64,000 bases of DNA from Collybiopsis luxurians FD-317 M1 (GCA_000827265.1 KN834793.1:75753-139752); one strand, 5' to 3'. Positions 13,160 to 24,637 are shown, numbered from the stretch's first letter. Made by a program: numbers and translations. The notes: generated by a model from the sequence alone, not told the origin.

Positions 13160-14630
13160 CATGTTGTTTTCATATCACAGGTTGATCAATGCTCCAAATG
13201 AATGCAAAGCTTCTACATTTTGTAAAGGAGTACAGCACTGATGGATAAGCCCAAGGTACTCAGGCGTCCTCGGTGATGCCTGTTATATCCTCCTCATGCT
13301 TACTATTAGTATAGAGCGTAACGTTCACTATTTGATCCCGGGAAATGTTGCTCTCATCGACCTTGTCCTTCACGATCAAACTATGTGCTATCAAGACAAT
13401 CAAATCCCTTTCCGTAAGTGGCTCACAGCGCTAGCTAGTCAGGCCAAAGGATCCTTAATCCTCTCTCCTGGTAGTCTCGAGCCAGTTCCTGGCCCTTGCT
13501 GCAGATCAGATGTGATATCACGCTTAGATCAACATCAATGACACAAGAGAGACTGGCTCAAGCGTACTTCCTTGGAAGGGTCACCCGGTCGAGTGAATAT
13601 AGAGGTGAACTCAGTCTGATATTCTTCATCTCTCATAGGCTAGTTTCACTGGAACAAGACGTTTTCATTACAGGCGCAGGCTCGGCAAGTTGCGACACCG
13701 TTCCACCGTCCTACCGCTCTTTGACCTACAAGACAGGTCGCCCCAGTTCAATCGAGGTGGTGTGCTTAGCCCTTACCCCTTGCGATGAGCTCTTTGGTGT
13801 TAGTCAGTGGGCCGTATAGCTTTTCCGGGTAACTTAACTTCAGAAGTCGAGTAGAAAGGTTATCATGGTTGATGTACGCAGCTGCGATGATACAGCCTCA
13901 GAGTTCAATCTAAGGGCAGAGTGTAGGTGGCTCCTCACCCGCGCGATCACTGCTGTTCCGCATCTCACTTTTCCTGCTCTGCTTTCGGGGTGACCATTTA
14001 CAGAAAAGACGAAACCACATCTTAGCAAGAACAACTTGCCGTTTATGAGGCAGGAAAGAAAGGATTCGGTCGCATTGATTATTATTCTTCTGACTTCCGT
14101 TCTATCCACTGACATGAGGGTATTTTAGTTTCTGCCAATCCAGGGATATCGCCGAGAAACCTTGGCTCCCAATTGAGCGCCCCATAACGTCGAATCGAAT
14201 TTATCGAATGTCAAACACTGTGTTCCGGGATGACAGGTGGGACCCATGACTTTTGAGCTAGTATCGGCGTATTGATTCCTCCCATTTTCATTCGTTATAC
14301 ACGTACGGCAACCAACATTGTTCCTTCCGTATTCTTACAATTCTTTCCACAGGAGCATCTTTGTCCCATTAAAATTGTCGTTGAACAATTCATGGCCAGT
14401 GGCAGCTCGAGTTCGAGCTTTTCCTTTCTTCTACCAACTTGATCTCCTTCATAATCGATTGGGTGATAATCCTGAATTTGGTCGTGCGATTGCGACTCAT
14501 GGGATTCCTGGCAGAGTCTGAGATCAACCGGTAGATATCCGACATTGCGGGATGTGCAGACAAGCAGTTGAAGCAATACCCTCAGATCAAGCAAGCTCTT
14601 GGATCTGCGCAGTCGAAACGTTTTCCTACT
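13160..14630 (+). pseudogene. Degraded short-chain dehydrogenase, copy A
   Basis: This is a broken relic of an NAD(P)-dependent SDR, recognised by comparison with the better-preserved copy at 16354-17604. The nucleotide-binding start is visible near 13645 (SLEQDVFITGAGS, from the family's TGxxxGxG motif), but the initiator ATG has become TAG. The second beta strand (VIMVDVRSCDD) appears near 13858. Downstream fragments near 14310-14480 match the copy-B exons that read ATNIV, FLQ, EEHLCPI and VEQFM. Several exons are missing or frame-broken, and the catalytic YxxxK exon is not found. The region upstream of the frame, from about 13160, is also shared with copy B. No function is expected. Confidence 0.7.
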
Positions 14631-16353
14631 GACCTTGGTATGCTTTGTTGCGGAGAATGGCTTGGGAGAACATGTTACTCAATCTTGCTACTAGACTGAG
14701 CGCAATTGATACTTGTGTACGAAAACGCGATTCACTGACCCAATGCGCAGGCGATGGCCGTCTACTTTGTTCAACCCTTCGTTACTCACATTGTGCTTCT
14801 GACTATATAAACCCGGCTATCATACAAGTGGCGACTTTGGGCCTCTCCATTTCAAGCTCTCTGGTCAATATGGACCAGACGCGTATAAAGCACAGATGTC
14901 GCGAAGTATATCAATATTTCTGAATCCTTATTTATAGAGAAAATTGTCAATCCGTAGTACAGGCTTCTTCGGCAACCCACGGGATGGCGCGAATATCTTG
15001 TATATCCGGCGCAACATCGGCAATCCAAGCAACTCGAACTCTAGTTCGTGATCGTGATTTTCGCTGAACGGCACAGCAGAAGACGAAAGGATTCTTTCAC
15101 GTTATATCTTGGAATCTATGATGTTTATGCAGATCAGAACCAATAGGGCTTCACGCACGACGACCCCATTGTAGATGATCTACGCAGAAGGTTGAAATTA
15201 AAGGGCATACCCATGCATTACATTATACCCCAAGCTCAACTCTTCTAGACCTTCCAAATCAATCTTCCTCGCCTCATCCTGCGTCTCCGCCTTATGTCAT
15301 TCACTCACTGTTAACGCTTTATTGATTAGACGGACGATACGTTTAGACAGACACGGGAACAGATCCCTATCGTTGGCGTCTCCTAGTATTCAACGGGGTC
15401 AATCTTTTCCAGGTAATGACTATTTTTTCATTCGGCAGACGCAACTATTGGGAACCATCTGCGTGGATCAGTTCAGTATGTCAGTGCTCGCACCACTGAA
15501 ACTCCGAGACCGTTAACGCAACGCAGTATGAGGTAATCTCAGTGTTAGCATGCACGCTGAACTGTTTGGAAGCTGCAGAAGATATTACCTTTCACCGTCG
15601 ACGAAGGAGCAGTTTTGAGCCAAAAAGGAAAGTGCCTTATTGAATTGTGCCGTAGTGATGCTGGTATCTGAACTTGTATGTACAGTAATACCGGCGGTCT
15701 ATCTTTCTTTAACTTAAGTTATCATATTCGTCTTCTCATTCATTTCTCTTGTTCAATAGTTGCTCCCCTGGATTATGTTGAGGGAGGCAAATTGTAGTTG
15801 GTACTAACACGGACCTATTCTTAGTGCCTGTGGTCTCCCAGCGACTCGGTTTCGTGATCAAACTTTCTCATTTGTCAGCCTTTCGAATCACAGGTTGATT
15901 CAACTCTGTGAGCTTCTATACCGCTGATGCCGCGTTGTGAAGAGTAGTATACGCACCGATATGTGGAAATCGTCACAATGGTCTCGGTGATGTCTCTTAT
16001 ATCCTCCTAATGGCCAGCTCATCCACCTGTACCATATTATAAAGGTTAGGTTTTCCCCTGTAAACAAGAGTGTTCGGCATTTTTATCGTCTTTCACAACT
16101 GACTGGTGGGTTACCTGCTTTCTATCGACTCGAGATTCGCGTTCCTACCTTATCTGAAAGTGGTGCCTACGCTGGTCCTATACAACTCGGCTCGGCCGAA
16201 GGTCTAGAATTCTCCAACTCAGAATGTTTGTTTTTTTCACACTAGCAGCTTCTGGTTTAGTCATTTCTCCTTGCCCGGGGCGGTCAGCCGCCTTTAAAAG
16301 CACACTTCATTTCACCCTCACTCTATATTTTCATATTTCTTGACTCCCCCTCA
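14631..16353. other. Spacer between SDR relics
   Basis: No gene is recognised. From about 15870 the sequence resembles the segment upstream of copy A (shared 'cacaggttgat' and 'tatatcctcct' stretches), showing that the duplication included the 5' flank. A TATA-like TTTAAAAG near 16291 precedes the copy-B start codon by about 60 bases. Confidence 0.5.
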
Positions 16354-17604
16354 TGAGTTCACTTCAAGGAGACGTTGCTTTCATTACCGGCGCTGCCTCA
16401 GGGAAGTTGCCAACCGTTCCTTGACTTTGATTTGACATCCGAAATTATCTCAAAAAGGATTTGGACTAGCTATCGCTAAAGAAGTTGTGGCAAGGGGGTA
16501 AGTGTTAAGGACGCCACTTTAATCAAGTCTAGAAACGTTCTGTCTTGTAGTGGGAACGTTATCATGGTTGATGTACATAGCTGCGATGATGTAGCTTCAG
16601 AGTTGAATTCAAAAGCGGATGGAGTGTGGGTGTACTGACCCGCGCCATCACCGTTCCACATCTTATTCTTTGCCTTTTAGGGTGGCCATTGCCACACAAG
16701 CCGATACAACCTCTTGGGAACAACAACTCGCTGCTTATGAGGCAGGAAAGAAAGAATTTGGTCGCGTCGATTATTGTTCTTAAGGTTTCCTTTCGAGTGC
16801 CGTGCTCTTCACTGACATAAGGGTACTTTATCTAGTCTTTGCTAACGCAGGAATCGCGGAGAAACGTTGGATTCCACACTTTGAGCCATCGACTGCAGCC
16901 GAGCGTCCAATAACTAAGCCGAACACCCTCACTTTGGATATCAATCTGGACGGGCAACTCAACACAGCTGCTCTAGCGTTGCAAGTATTTGAACGACAGA
17001 CTCCAAATCGACATGGATTCAGAGGGAAACTGGTGATAACCTCGTCGACTTATGGTCATTTTCCTAGTGCCGCTTTGCCGATGTATGCTACTTCGAAAGC
17101 AGGAGTTCTCCATTTTACGAGGAGTATGGCGATGATGTATGCGGGTACAGGTATCACTGTGAACGCTGGTGAGCGGGACAGTCTGATGTCCGAGTTGATC
17201 ATTTACTGAATGCGAAACAGTGTGTCCCGGAATGACAGGTGAAATAGTCTACGAGCCATTCGGTGCGATTTGAAGCTAGTTTAACTTGCCGTACTTCTAG
17301 CAACCAACATTGTCTCTCCTCAATTTTTACAAGCTTTTCCGGAGGAGCACCTTTGCCCTATTGAGTTTGTTGTTGAGCAGTTTATGGTTAGTGAATGGTT
17401 TACATACGTGCATACATGTGGCTTGGTTCAAATTTCATTTCCTTTCCAGTCCGTTTTAGGTGACAATCCTGATACTGGCCGCGCGATCTCGACTCATGGT
17501 CGGGAAGTTTGGGATCAACCGCTGAATACGTATAAATATGAGACGTGCAGACCATCGGTTGAAGCAGTAGATGCCGGGTTCAAGAGGCCTTCGGAGTCTG
17601 CGTA
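16354..17604 (+). pseudogene. Short-chain dehydrogenase/reductase, copy B, probably inactive
   Basis: This is an SDR oxidoreductase with a Rossmann fold. The start MSSLQGDVAFITGAASG gives the TGAxSG cofactor loop. Later exons give GFGLAIAKEVVARG, VIMVDVHSCDD, FANAGIAEK (NAG motif), LVITSS with the catalytic Ser, and MYATSKAGVLHF with the catalytic Tyr and Lys (YATSK). A C-terminal part follows (PGMT, GDNPDTGRAISTHG). The catalytic residues are therefore present. However, the first donor reads GGAAGT where GTAAGT is expected after the glycine loop, and the exon ending near 16630 has no in-phase donor before a stop. I read it as a recent pseudogene, though a non-standard splice pattern could rescue it. 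Confidence 0.7.
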
Positions 17605-18468
17605 GTTCAAAAGCATTGCAATTTTCTACCTTGAAATACTTGGCTCCGGAGAGTGTTGCTCTCCGAATGTGCTTAGCTGATAAGTCCAGTGTACGATAAT
17701 TGATCTCATACTTGTCCATGAAAAAAACGTTGACGTCCATCATCTCCGGTATATCCTGTAAACGATTTGCGGATACTCTCTCTTTCAATCCGGTGCTCTG
17801 GCTGATATTTGGCACTGATGCGGACAGGCCATTGTTTTGTATACTAACAAGGTCCTGAGGAACGACAGTGTAAATTTCCATTCTGGTATCTCTTGCTGGT
17901 GATTCACAGCCATCCCTACCAGCGTCTTACATCCTGTCCGGCTTACTCGAGGCTGATGTGGCTTCTGGGTTGTCTCCCTCACCTCATTGCGCCGCGACAG
18001 GCATGATTCGGCACATCGGCCCGTCTGCCTGGGTGTTTACCTGCCATCAAGTAGCCTCTGCTTCAGCAATAGTGGTCATTGCTCTAATAACCCCAGCCCT
18101 ACCACGCCTTACCCTCTTCTGGCTCTCCGTTCCTCCACTGGGTGTCAGTCGAGAGAGAGACTTTGGCGGCACCGGGCGAGGCACCCCATTTCGACCACGG
18201 CCCGGATCCATCTCGTGCCTGAATTGCAATGAGTGCTCCTCCTTCTGAAGAAACGTTCCAAGGGCAGTGAAGTATTCTATCTTCATACCTTTATACCTGC
18301 CCATTAATTTATTGTCTCTACTCATAACGCAGCTCCTCCTTTTGAAGAAGTGCTCTCCGGGCATCTCGGAATCTCATACCTTTACCACGCAGGACCCTGC
18401 TTCAGCGGAGCCGTGTATCTACATGACTCGAGTTGAACTTTCTTTCTCCACGTGTAGGCCTTGAATTT
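17605..18468. other. Intergenic region
   Basis: No gene is recognised. A minus-strand ATG frame (17456-17881) runs into the SDR relic and has no known domain. Near 18386-18415 lies a roughly 30-base sequence (CCACGC, GACCCTGCTT, GAGCCGT) that recurs on the far side of the following DJ-1 gene. Confidence 0.45.
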
Positions 18469-18486
18469 GTGAAGCCTTGGCTTCAC
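18469..18486. repeat. Perfect 8-bp hairpin
   Basis: GTGAAGCC, a two-base loop (TT) and GGCTTCAC form a perfect stem upstream of the first DJ-1-like gene, near the outer edge of the large inverted duplication. Confidence 0.6.
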
Positions 18487-18550
18487 GGGATGTTTCGGAA
18501 GCGCACTGATATAAAGAGTCAGGCCTAGTCAGGACTTCTGATTCTCACTC

Positions 18551-19293
18551 ATGACAGCTATTAACAAGGAAGGTCAGTCTTGGGTTCCTCCCGGCCTTTT
18601 GGAAACTTATCATATGAGTGTTACCGTGTAGATATCCCAAAGAACTTTGGTCTCCTAGTATTCCCCACTTTCCAGGCATTGGATGCGTTTGGTCCGATGG
18701 ACATTCTCAACATGCTCTCTCGGGACTTTCCCTTGAATCTGAGCATCATCGCGCAGACTCTCGAGCCTGTCTCCACCAAGCAACGTGACCCTTCCTTGAA
18801 CCCTTTCGGGTCTAACTTTGGAGAGTCAGTTGTACCTACGCACGACTTTAACAACGCGCCTCCTCTGGATGTATTGATCATTCCGGGAGGTTACGGTGTT
18901 CGAGCAGACGACCTGGATCCTCTGTTTGATTTCGTGAGACGAACATATCCTTCGCTCAAGTACCTTCTCACAGTTTGTTCGGGATCCTGGATTGCCGCTC
19001 AGGCTGGAATACTGGACGGAAAGCGAGCCACGTCCAATAAGAATGCCTGGGCCTCCACCAAGAAGGTGGGACCAAACGTAAAGTGGGTATCTCATGCACG
19101 GTGGGTTGTAGATGGAAACATATGGACGGCATCGGGTGTGAGTGCGGGAATTGACGCGACCCTTGCGTTTGTTGAACATGTTTATGGTGCGGACCAGGCG
19201 AAGAAACTTGCTAGGGAGTTGGAGTATGAATGGCATCAAGATCCGTCTTGGGATCCGTTTGCAGAAATGTACAATTTGCCGAAGGAAGAATAG
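18551..19293 (+). CDS. DJ-1/PfpI family protein, isonitrile-hydratase-like, copy 1
   Basis: This is a soluble protein of the class-I glutamine-amidotransferase-like superfamily (DJ-1/ThiJ/PfpI). The model starts at ATG 18551, with a 22-nt first exon, an intron at 18573-18631 and a main exon at 18632-19293, giving 227 aa (MTAINKEDIPKNFGLLVFP...). The fold signatures are GPMDI near residue 30, DVLIIPGGYG near 100 and the nucleophile elbow TVCSGSWIAAQAGILDGKRA near 140. The last includes the Cys and the C-x-G-S pattern seen in bacterial isonitrile hydratase and its relatives; HARWVVDGNIWTASGVSAGID follows. A TATAAA lies at 18510, 41 bases before the start. Members hydrate isonitriles to N-formamides or have unknown roles, so the isonitrile function is an inference from sub-family pattern. 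Confidence 0.88.
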
Positions 19294-19515
19294 ATAATCA
19301 ATAGATAATCAATGTGTATTTTTTACACACTAAGGTTTCGATACGTGAATCGTGGATGATTCTTGATTCCGCTGAGTTAGAACTTAATGTTGAGTACTCA
19401 TTGCTCAGCTGCTGCCCTGGACCAGTCTACTTCTGATGCATTCACTGGGAAGGAAGGAGGAAAGATTTATAACACAGCATGGAGCAGAATCTGAAAGCCG
19501 AGTTGGTTGGGTGGC

Positions 19516-19682
19516 CACGCGGGACCCTGCTTTAGCAGAGCCGTAACTCAGGAGAAATCAAGAATCTTTCATGGCTCACGTATCGAAAACCTAGAGTAGA
19601 CATAAGCATTCCTTATCTATTGATTATCTATTCTTCCTTCGGTAAATTGTACGGCTCTGCTAAAGCAGGGTCCCGCATGGCC
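19516..19682. repeat. Inverted pair of a ~30-base motif at the palindrome centre
   Basis: The sequence containing GACCCTGCTTTAGCAGAGCC occurs at about 19516-19546 and as its reverse complement at about 19652-19682. A direct copy with four substitutions sits at 18386-18415. The internal GCTTTAGC is itself nearly palindromic. The motif therefore brackets the first DJ-1-like gene in direct orientation and brackets the palindrome centre in inverted orientation. Confidence 0.75.
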
Positions 19683-19901
19683 ACCCAACCGACTCGGCTT
19701 TCAGATTCTGCTCCATGCTGTGTTATAAATCTTTCCTCCTTCCTTCCCAGTGAATGCATCAGAAGTAGACTGGTCCAGGGCAGCAGTTGAGCAATGAGTA
19801 CTCAACACAAAGTTCTAATTCAGCGGAATCAAGAATCATCCACAATTCATGTATGAAACCTTAGTGTGCAAAAAAATACACATTGATTATCTATTGATTA
19901 T

Positions 19902-20651
19902 CTATTCTTCCTTCGGTAAATTGTACATTTCTGCAAATGGATCCCAAGACGGATCTTGATGCCATTCATACTCCAACTCCCTAGCAAGTTTCTTCGCCTG
20001 GTCCGCACCATAAACATGTTCAACAAACGCAAGGGTCGCGTCCATTCCCGCACTCACACCCGACGATGTCCATATGTTTCCATCTACAACCCACCGTGCA
20101 TGTGATACCCACTTTACGTTCGGTCCTACCGTCTTGGTGTAGGCCCAGCCATTCTTATTAGACGTGGCTCGCTTTCCGTCCAGTATTCCAGCCTGAGCGG
20201 CAATCCAGGATCCCGTACAGACTGTGAGAAGGTACTTGAGCGAAGGATACGTTCGTCTCACGAAATCAAACAGAGGATCCAGGTCGTCTGCTTGAACACC
20301 GTAACCTCCCGGAATGATCAATACATCCAGAGGAGGTGCGTTGTTAAAGTGGTGCGTCGGTACAACCGACTCTCCGAAATTGGACCTGAGAGGGTTCAAG
20401 GAAGGGTCACGGTGTTTGGTGGAGACAGGCTCGAGAGTCTGCGCGATGATGCTCAGATTCAAGGGAAAGTCCCGAGAGAGCATGTTGAGGATGTCCATCG
20501 GACCAAACGCGTCCAATGCCTGGAAAGTGGGGAATACCAGGAGACCAAAGTTCTTTGGAATATCTACGTGGTAGCATTCATATGATACCGACTTTCCAAA
20601 AGAGCATTAAGAACTTAAGGGCTGACCTTCTTTGTTGAGCGTGGTCGTCAT
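19902..20651 (-). CDS. DJ-1/PfpI family protein, isonitrile-hydratase-like, copy 2
   Basis: This is the mirror-image paralog of the gene at 18551, transcribed convergently towards it. It starts at ATG 20651 (MTTTLNKEDIPKN...), has an intron at 20564-20626 and a main exon at 20563-19902, giving 228 aa. It keeps the nucleophile elbow, here TVCTGSWIAAQAG with Thr in place of the first copy's Ser after the Cys, and the DVLIIPGGYG strand. Differences from copy 1 are scattered substitutions (for example VQADDL for VRADDL and MDATLAF for IDATLAF), with no frameshift, so both copies look functional. Its TATAAAGAG promoter element lies near 20700. Confidence 0.88.
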
Positions 20652-20924
20652 GACTGGGGGAAGAACTGAGAGAATCAGATTCTCAGAAGTCTTGACTCTT
20701 TATATTAATGTGCTTCCGCAGCATCCCGTGAGCCCAACACGGGGCGGTGTAAGGTTCACAAGTAAGTAACTACGTGTTTACAAGTTTACAATATGATATT
20801 CACTTAATGAGTACCGCGGCTTGACCGCAGCGCTCAGTGCTTAAGCTTCAGCGCTTAAATAAGCGCCTCGGTGAATCTCGGCTTGCCACCTGACTTGAGT
20901 GAATCTCCAACTCTTCCCAAAACT

Positions 20925-21913
20925 ATGGCCTCTAGACTTGCTGTTAGCACCCTAAGGGCTGCTGGTAAGCTTTAGCAATTCAAAATAGCTACGAAAATTC
21001 TGATTTTTGTGAATTTAGCTCGACCCAGGGTGGTTGTTGCAGTACCGCAGGCTTTCACTGCGTGCGTCCCATGTTTTTTATATGTTTTCTCCGCAATTTT
21101 CTAATGATTACTTGCCAGTCGCTCTATGAGCTCTTCGAACCCCCCTCCTCCCTCTGAACGCGCCTCCGAAATTGTAAACAAACTTCCTTCATCCCCGAAC
21201 CTCATCACCAAAACTGGTACCGCTCTCCTTGGAACTGGTCTTGCTGCCGCCGCAATTTCTCAGGAGCTTTACGTGGTAAACGAAGAGACTATACTTCTTG
21301 TCGGATCCGCTATTTTCCTCGCCTTTATGGCCAAGGTCTGCCGTTTGCAAATTCAGTATTGCCTTATTTCCTCATATTTTAATGGCAGGCCATCCGTGAA
21401 CCTTACGTCACCTGGGCTGAGAGTCAAGTCCAGAAAATCCGGGGTGTCTTGGACAAGGCTCGTGAGGAGCACACCCAGGCCGTGAAGGATCGTATTGACT
21501 CCGTTGGCCAAATGAAGGATGTTGTTTCCTTGACCCAGAGCCTTTTCGCGCTCTCAAAGGCATGTCTTGCGCAGTTTGGAATGCTGGAAATTTCTTATTG
21601 ACAGCAACTCTTAGGAGACCGCTCAGCTCGAGTCTCAAACTTTTGTTCAGAGGCAAAAGGTCGCGATGGCTTCTGAGCTTAAATCCGTCCTCGATAGCTG
21701 GGTCCGCTACGAGCAGCAGCAGAAGGAGAACGAGCAGGCTGAACTCACTAAATCCGTCATCGACAAGGTCCTTGCCAACTTGCAGGACGAAAAGACTCAG
21801 CGCGATCTCCTCTCGTCAGCGGTTGCAGAGGTTGAACGTAAGTCACGTCCTACTGTCGTGTTTCGTATTCTTACGACTTTCCTACAGAGTTGGTAAAGAA
21901 CAAGTCTATTTAA
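20925..21913 (+). CDS. ATP4: Mitochondrial ATP synthase subunit b (subunit 4)
   Basis: This is the peripheral-stalk subunit of the F1Fo-ATP synthase in the inner mitochondrial membrane. The six exons (20925-20964, 21019-21061, 21119-21335, 21389-21559, 21615-21837, 21888-21913) are in phase and give 239 aa. The first roughly 35 residues form an Arg/Ala/Ser-rich presequence (MASRLAVSTLRAAARPRVV). Two hydrophobic segments follow (LLGTGLAAAAISQELYVV and LLVGSAIFLAFMAK), then a long charged helix (WAESQVQKIRGVLDKAREEH, later WVRYEQQQKENEQAELTKSV) that forms the stalk. The length matches fungal Atp4. The fourth intron (21560-21614) has a GC donor. This is a single-copy housekeeping gene and a useful anchor for synteny. 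Confidence 0.95.
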
Positions 21914-23524
21914 ATTCTTAAACGATGTCGGACAATAGATGTGAATAACTGCTAAATCGATATCCTTATGAATGATCTCTGCCGACGGCGATTACATTAC
22001 ACACGAAAATGCTCGTGCTAACATATGCTCCGAGACCTCCTCTCTTCTTCCACTCTACTCCAAGTGGGACTGTTCACTAACTTTCTTAGTTCTAATTTAT
22101 CGAAGGCTGGGTTTGTGGTGCTGCTCGTTATCTGGATCTATTTGCTGGTCTTCATGTTGTCAGAAAGTTTGAATGATGAGCCACCGTTGGACAGCCACGT
22201 CCGGTAGCTTAATTCCGTGCAAAGCTTGGAAACTTCTAACCTTCTCTGCTATGCTAGATGCCGCATCCGGAAGTCTTTATGCGATAAGCACTCCTCGTGG
22301 CCCCGCCGTCTGGCAGCTCTGCCTTTTGAGAATGCCATCGAACGGACCACCCCTCTTTCAGTGAATGGGCGGGAGTGTCATTGGACAGCACTAGTTCTTA
22401 GCAGGACAGTGTGCCAGGCACTAGGCCACACGGGCGTAGACGGCAGTAGACAGGAGTTCAGACTACATATGTTTTTCCAAAAACCGTGAGCACACACTTA
22501 CTGCCACTTTTCAGAACTGGCAAATTGCGGAAAGGAGAGATTTAAGGTCTTCTTGATTGCCACTAGGCTGTCGCGTTTCGTTGGTGCCTCGTAAGTTCCA
22601 TCTATCAGCATGGGCGAAGGTTTGATGGATTTATCTCACATGTAGTAGGTTAAGCTCCAGCTTTATGAACTTTGAAATAGTCAGTCTACAAAGGCTTTGA
22701 ATAGGTGTCTTCGTGTATCTTGAATTGTTTTCATAAACGAAAGACGTGCACGTCAATGCGATCCACATCTCTTACCGAGTTTTCGTCGGACTCTAGATAT
22801 TCCGTGCAACTCGCGGAGGTCTAGCGTTCATTGATTTCTTGAGGGCTCGCATCAGGACGGAGGAGCGGCTGGTTACGGTCATCATTGATTCTCTCCCGTC
22901 ATATCTGACGATCTCTCGGATCCGGACAAACTCTGACAGATTTATACTGAGGCAAGACATCCGGTGAGCTTCCACCTATGAAGTTTGCGTATCTTTTGAG
23001 TCTTGACCATATTTTCCGTCCGAGACCTTTTTCTAGAATCCGGAAGGTCGCTTTATGTAATCGCTTAGTTTCCATCTTGTTTCCATCGATGAACTCGACA
23101 TCAGTGATCGCATTTCCCTAGAATTCAGTAAGTGCTTATCCACTCCATCTTACTTCCTTGCTCACATGAACATGCTAAGGCTACCTGAAACCTTTGGCCA
23201 AATCTTCTACCCCTTCCGGCTCACACTGCAATCTGTTTTGATTTGTATGTCAGTAAGTAGTACTTTACCCGCTTTGGTTGTATGGCTCTCTACAGCCGGT
23301 TTATATCAATTCCACAGTCAATTAATTTATAAAAATGACCCTTTGCTTACGTTCACGCGACGCCTGTGAACCCCCTTGCTGTTGTCACTGGTAACCGAAT
23401 CGGGCCTTGATTCCTTCTTTGTCCGCAATCTCCTTCCTCACTATAAACTCTTGGAACCCCCCCCTCCGACCTGGCGCCCCTTTGTTGACCACCCCACCAT
23501 ACCCCGTTCGCTTCATCGCATTGA
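21914..23524. other. Intergenic region, no gene recognised
   Basis: No domain-bearing frame or consistent exon chain was found. Short frames near 22.0-22.5 kb and 23.17-23.37 kb have no recognisable content. The last few hundred bases should hold the promoter of the next gene. Confidence 0.45.
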
Positions 23525-24637
23525 ATGCTGGCACGGTGGTCATCATCATATCTATTCAATGTCTGGGCTTGGGTGTTCTTCTTTCCGTCAGTCGCCTTCT
23601 TCAGTCGAGCTCAGCAAGCTGGATCCTTGCAGAATGTTACCATACCCAACACTGACCCTTCAATCGACTACACTCCCTTTGTCTGTAATGTCACGGGCTC
23701 GGATACGTTTGATCCTAGTTGTTTAGGTGGATGGTGAGTCTGAGCTGGATTACGCAGAGTCGCGTTGTTGGTTTAGCTCGTATGGCTTTCGTTATCTAGG
23801 CAAGTTTTGTCGGTGGGAGGACAGACGATAGTGTCTACGCAGGGTGCAGGACCGCTAGGAGCGAATATTGTTCCTCAGATGTTTCTACGCTTCCAAGGTG
23901 AGTGATGTTGATTATTGATGACTTCTAGCGTTAACTCTAGGGCCCGATCTAGCATTGGCACTGTTCTTCACAACCTCTTCCATTTCGAACGCGACATTCA
24001 ACATTACTGCATCGGCGGGGAACACAACTGTCAGCGTCTCTGCAAATTCCAGCGTCGGAAACGCCGTTCTTCTGAATTTACCGGAAAACGAAACTACAAT
24101 ATTAAGCCTGACATTCGTACCGGGTCAAATACCGGCTCATTTAGACATTGGCAATATCACGATAGAGGTGACAGACAACTCGTACGTCCGTCTAGGTTGA
24201 CTTCTCCCCCTTTCCTCCTGCCCCCTCGCAACAGCCGTTCTCGTAAAGCTGAAATGTAGCATGCATTGTTCTGTTCCTTTAGTTCATCGTCCTCCTTCCT
24301 GCCCACCCAGACTCTCCCCCCTTCTGTTTCCCTCCCGACATTCATTCCCTCCATAACTTCTGTTTCCTCAACGACATCTAGCAGTATACCATCTTCCTCT
24401 ACTCGCTCCAGCTCTAATCACAAACAGCTCGTCGCCGACGCGGTTGGACTCACCCTGGGTCTCGGGCTCGGCTTGACACTCTTTTCGTCATTAGGATTTT
24501 ACATTTGGAAACGCCGGCGCCGGCGACAGGTTGACGCGGACTGGCAGTATAATGGGGATCCCCATGCCCAAGGCCAGGGTCAACGAAATTTTGCTCTTCG
24601 ACGTACGGAAAATACGGACTCGACTCGGTGGTTTTGA
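23525..24637 (+). CDS. Secreted/type-I single-pass membrane protein with Ser/Thr-rich stalk
   Basis: The four exons (23525-23733, 23800-23897, 23941-24181, 24283-24637) give 300 aa in phase. The N-terminus (MLARWSSSYLFNVWAWVFFF) with a small-residue cleavage region resembles a signal peptide. The ectodomain has paired Cys (PFVCNVTG, DPSCLGGW) and several N-glycosylation sequons. A Ser/Thr/Pro stalk (about 185-225) follows, then one membrane helix (LTLGLGLGLTLFSSLGFYIW) and a short cytoplasmic tail beginning KRRRRR. This architecture is shared by many basidiomycete cell-surface proteins, including WSC/Mid2-like sensors, but no sensor domain is recognised. The function is unknown. Confidence 0.8.

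Larger units (their letters stand above)
18470..20760. repeat. Large inverted duplication (about 1.1-kb arms)
   Basis: The left arm (about 18470-19551) and right arm (about 19649-20760) are near-identical reverse complements. Each contains promoter, complete gene and 3' flank. The spacer of about 100 bases (19552-19648) carries a third, short inverted copy of the gene's 3' end: the stop-codon region and the repeated 'attgattatctatt' tail appear once more. The arms diverge only by scattered substitutions, so the event is recent or the arms are kept similar by gene conversion. Confidence 0.9.

Noticed and set aside
17456..17881. Minus-strand 141-codon frame overlapping the SDR copy-B end
   Set aside because: It begins at an ATG, but half of it is antisense to the SDR relic and the remainder has no domain or splice partner.
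18580..18631. N-terminal extension of the first DJ-1-like protein reading through 18580-18631
   Set aside because: There is no ATG (starts at TTG). A 22-nt exon from ATG 18551 joined at 18632 is conserved in the mirror copy.
18826..19239. Open frame antisense to the first DJ-1-like gene
   Set aside because: It is a shadow of the sense codons. The mirror gene shows the same kind of antisense frame and no domain is present.
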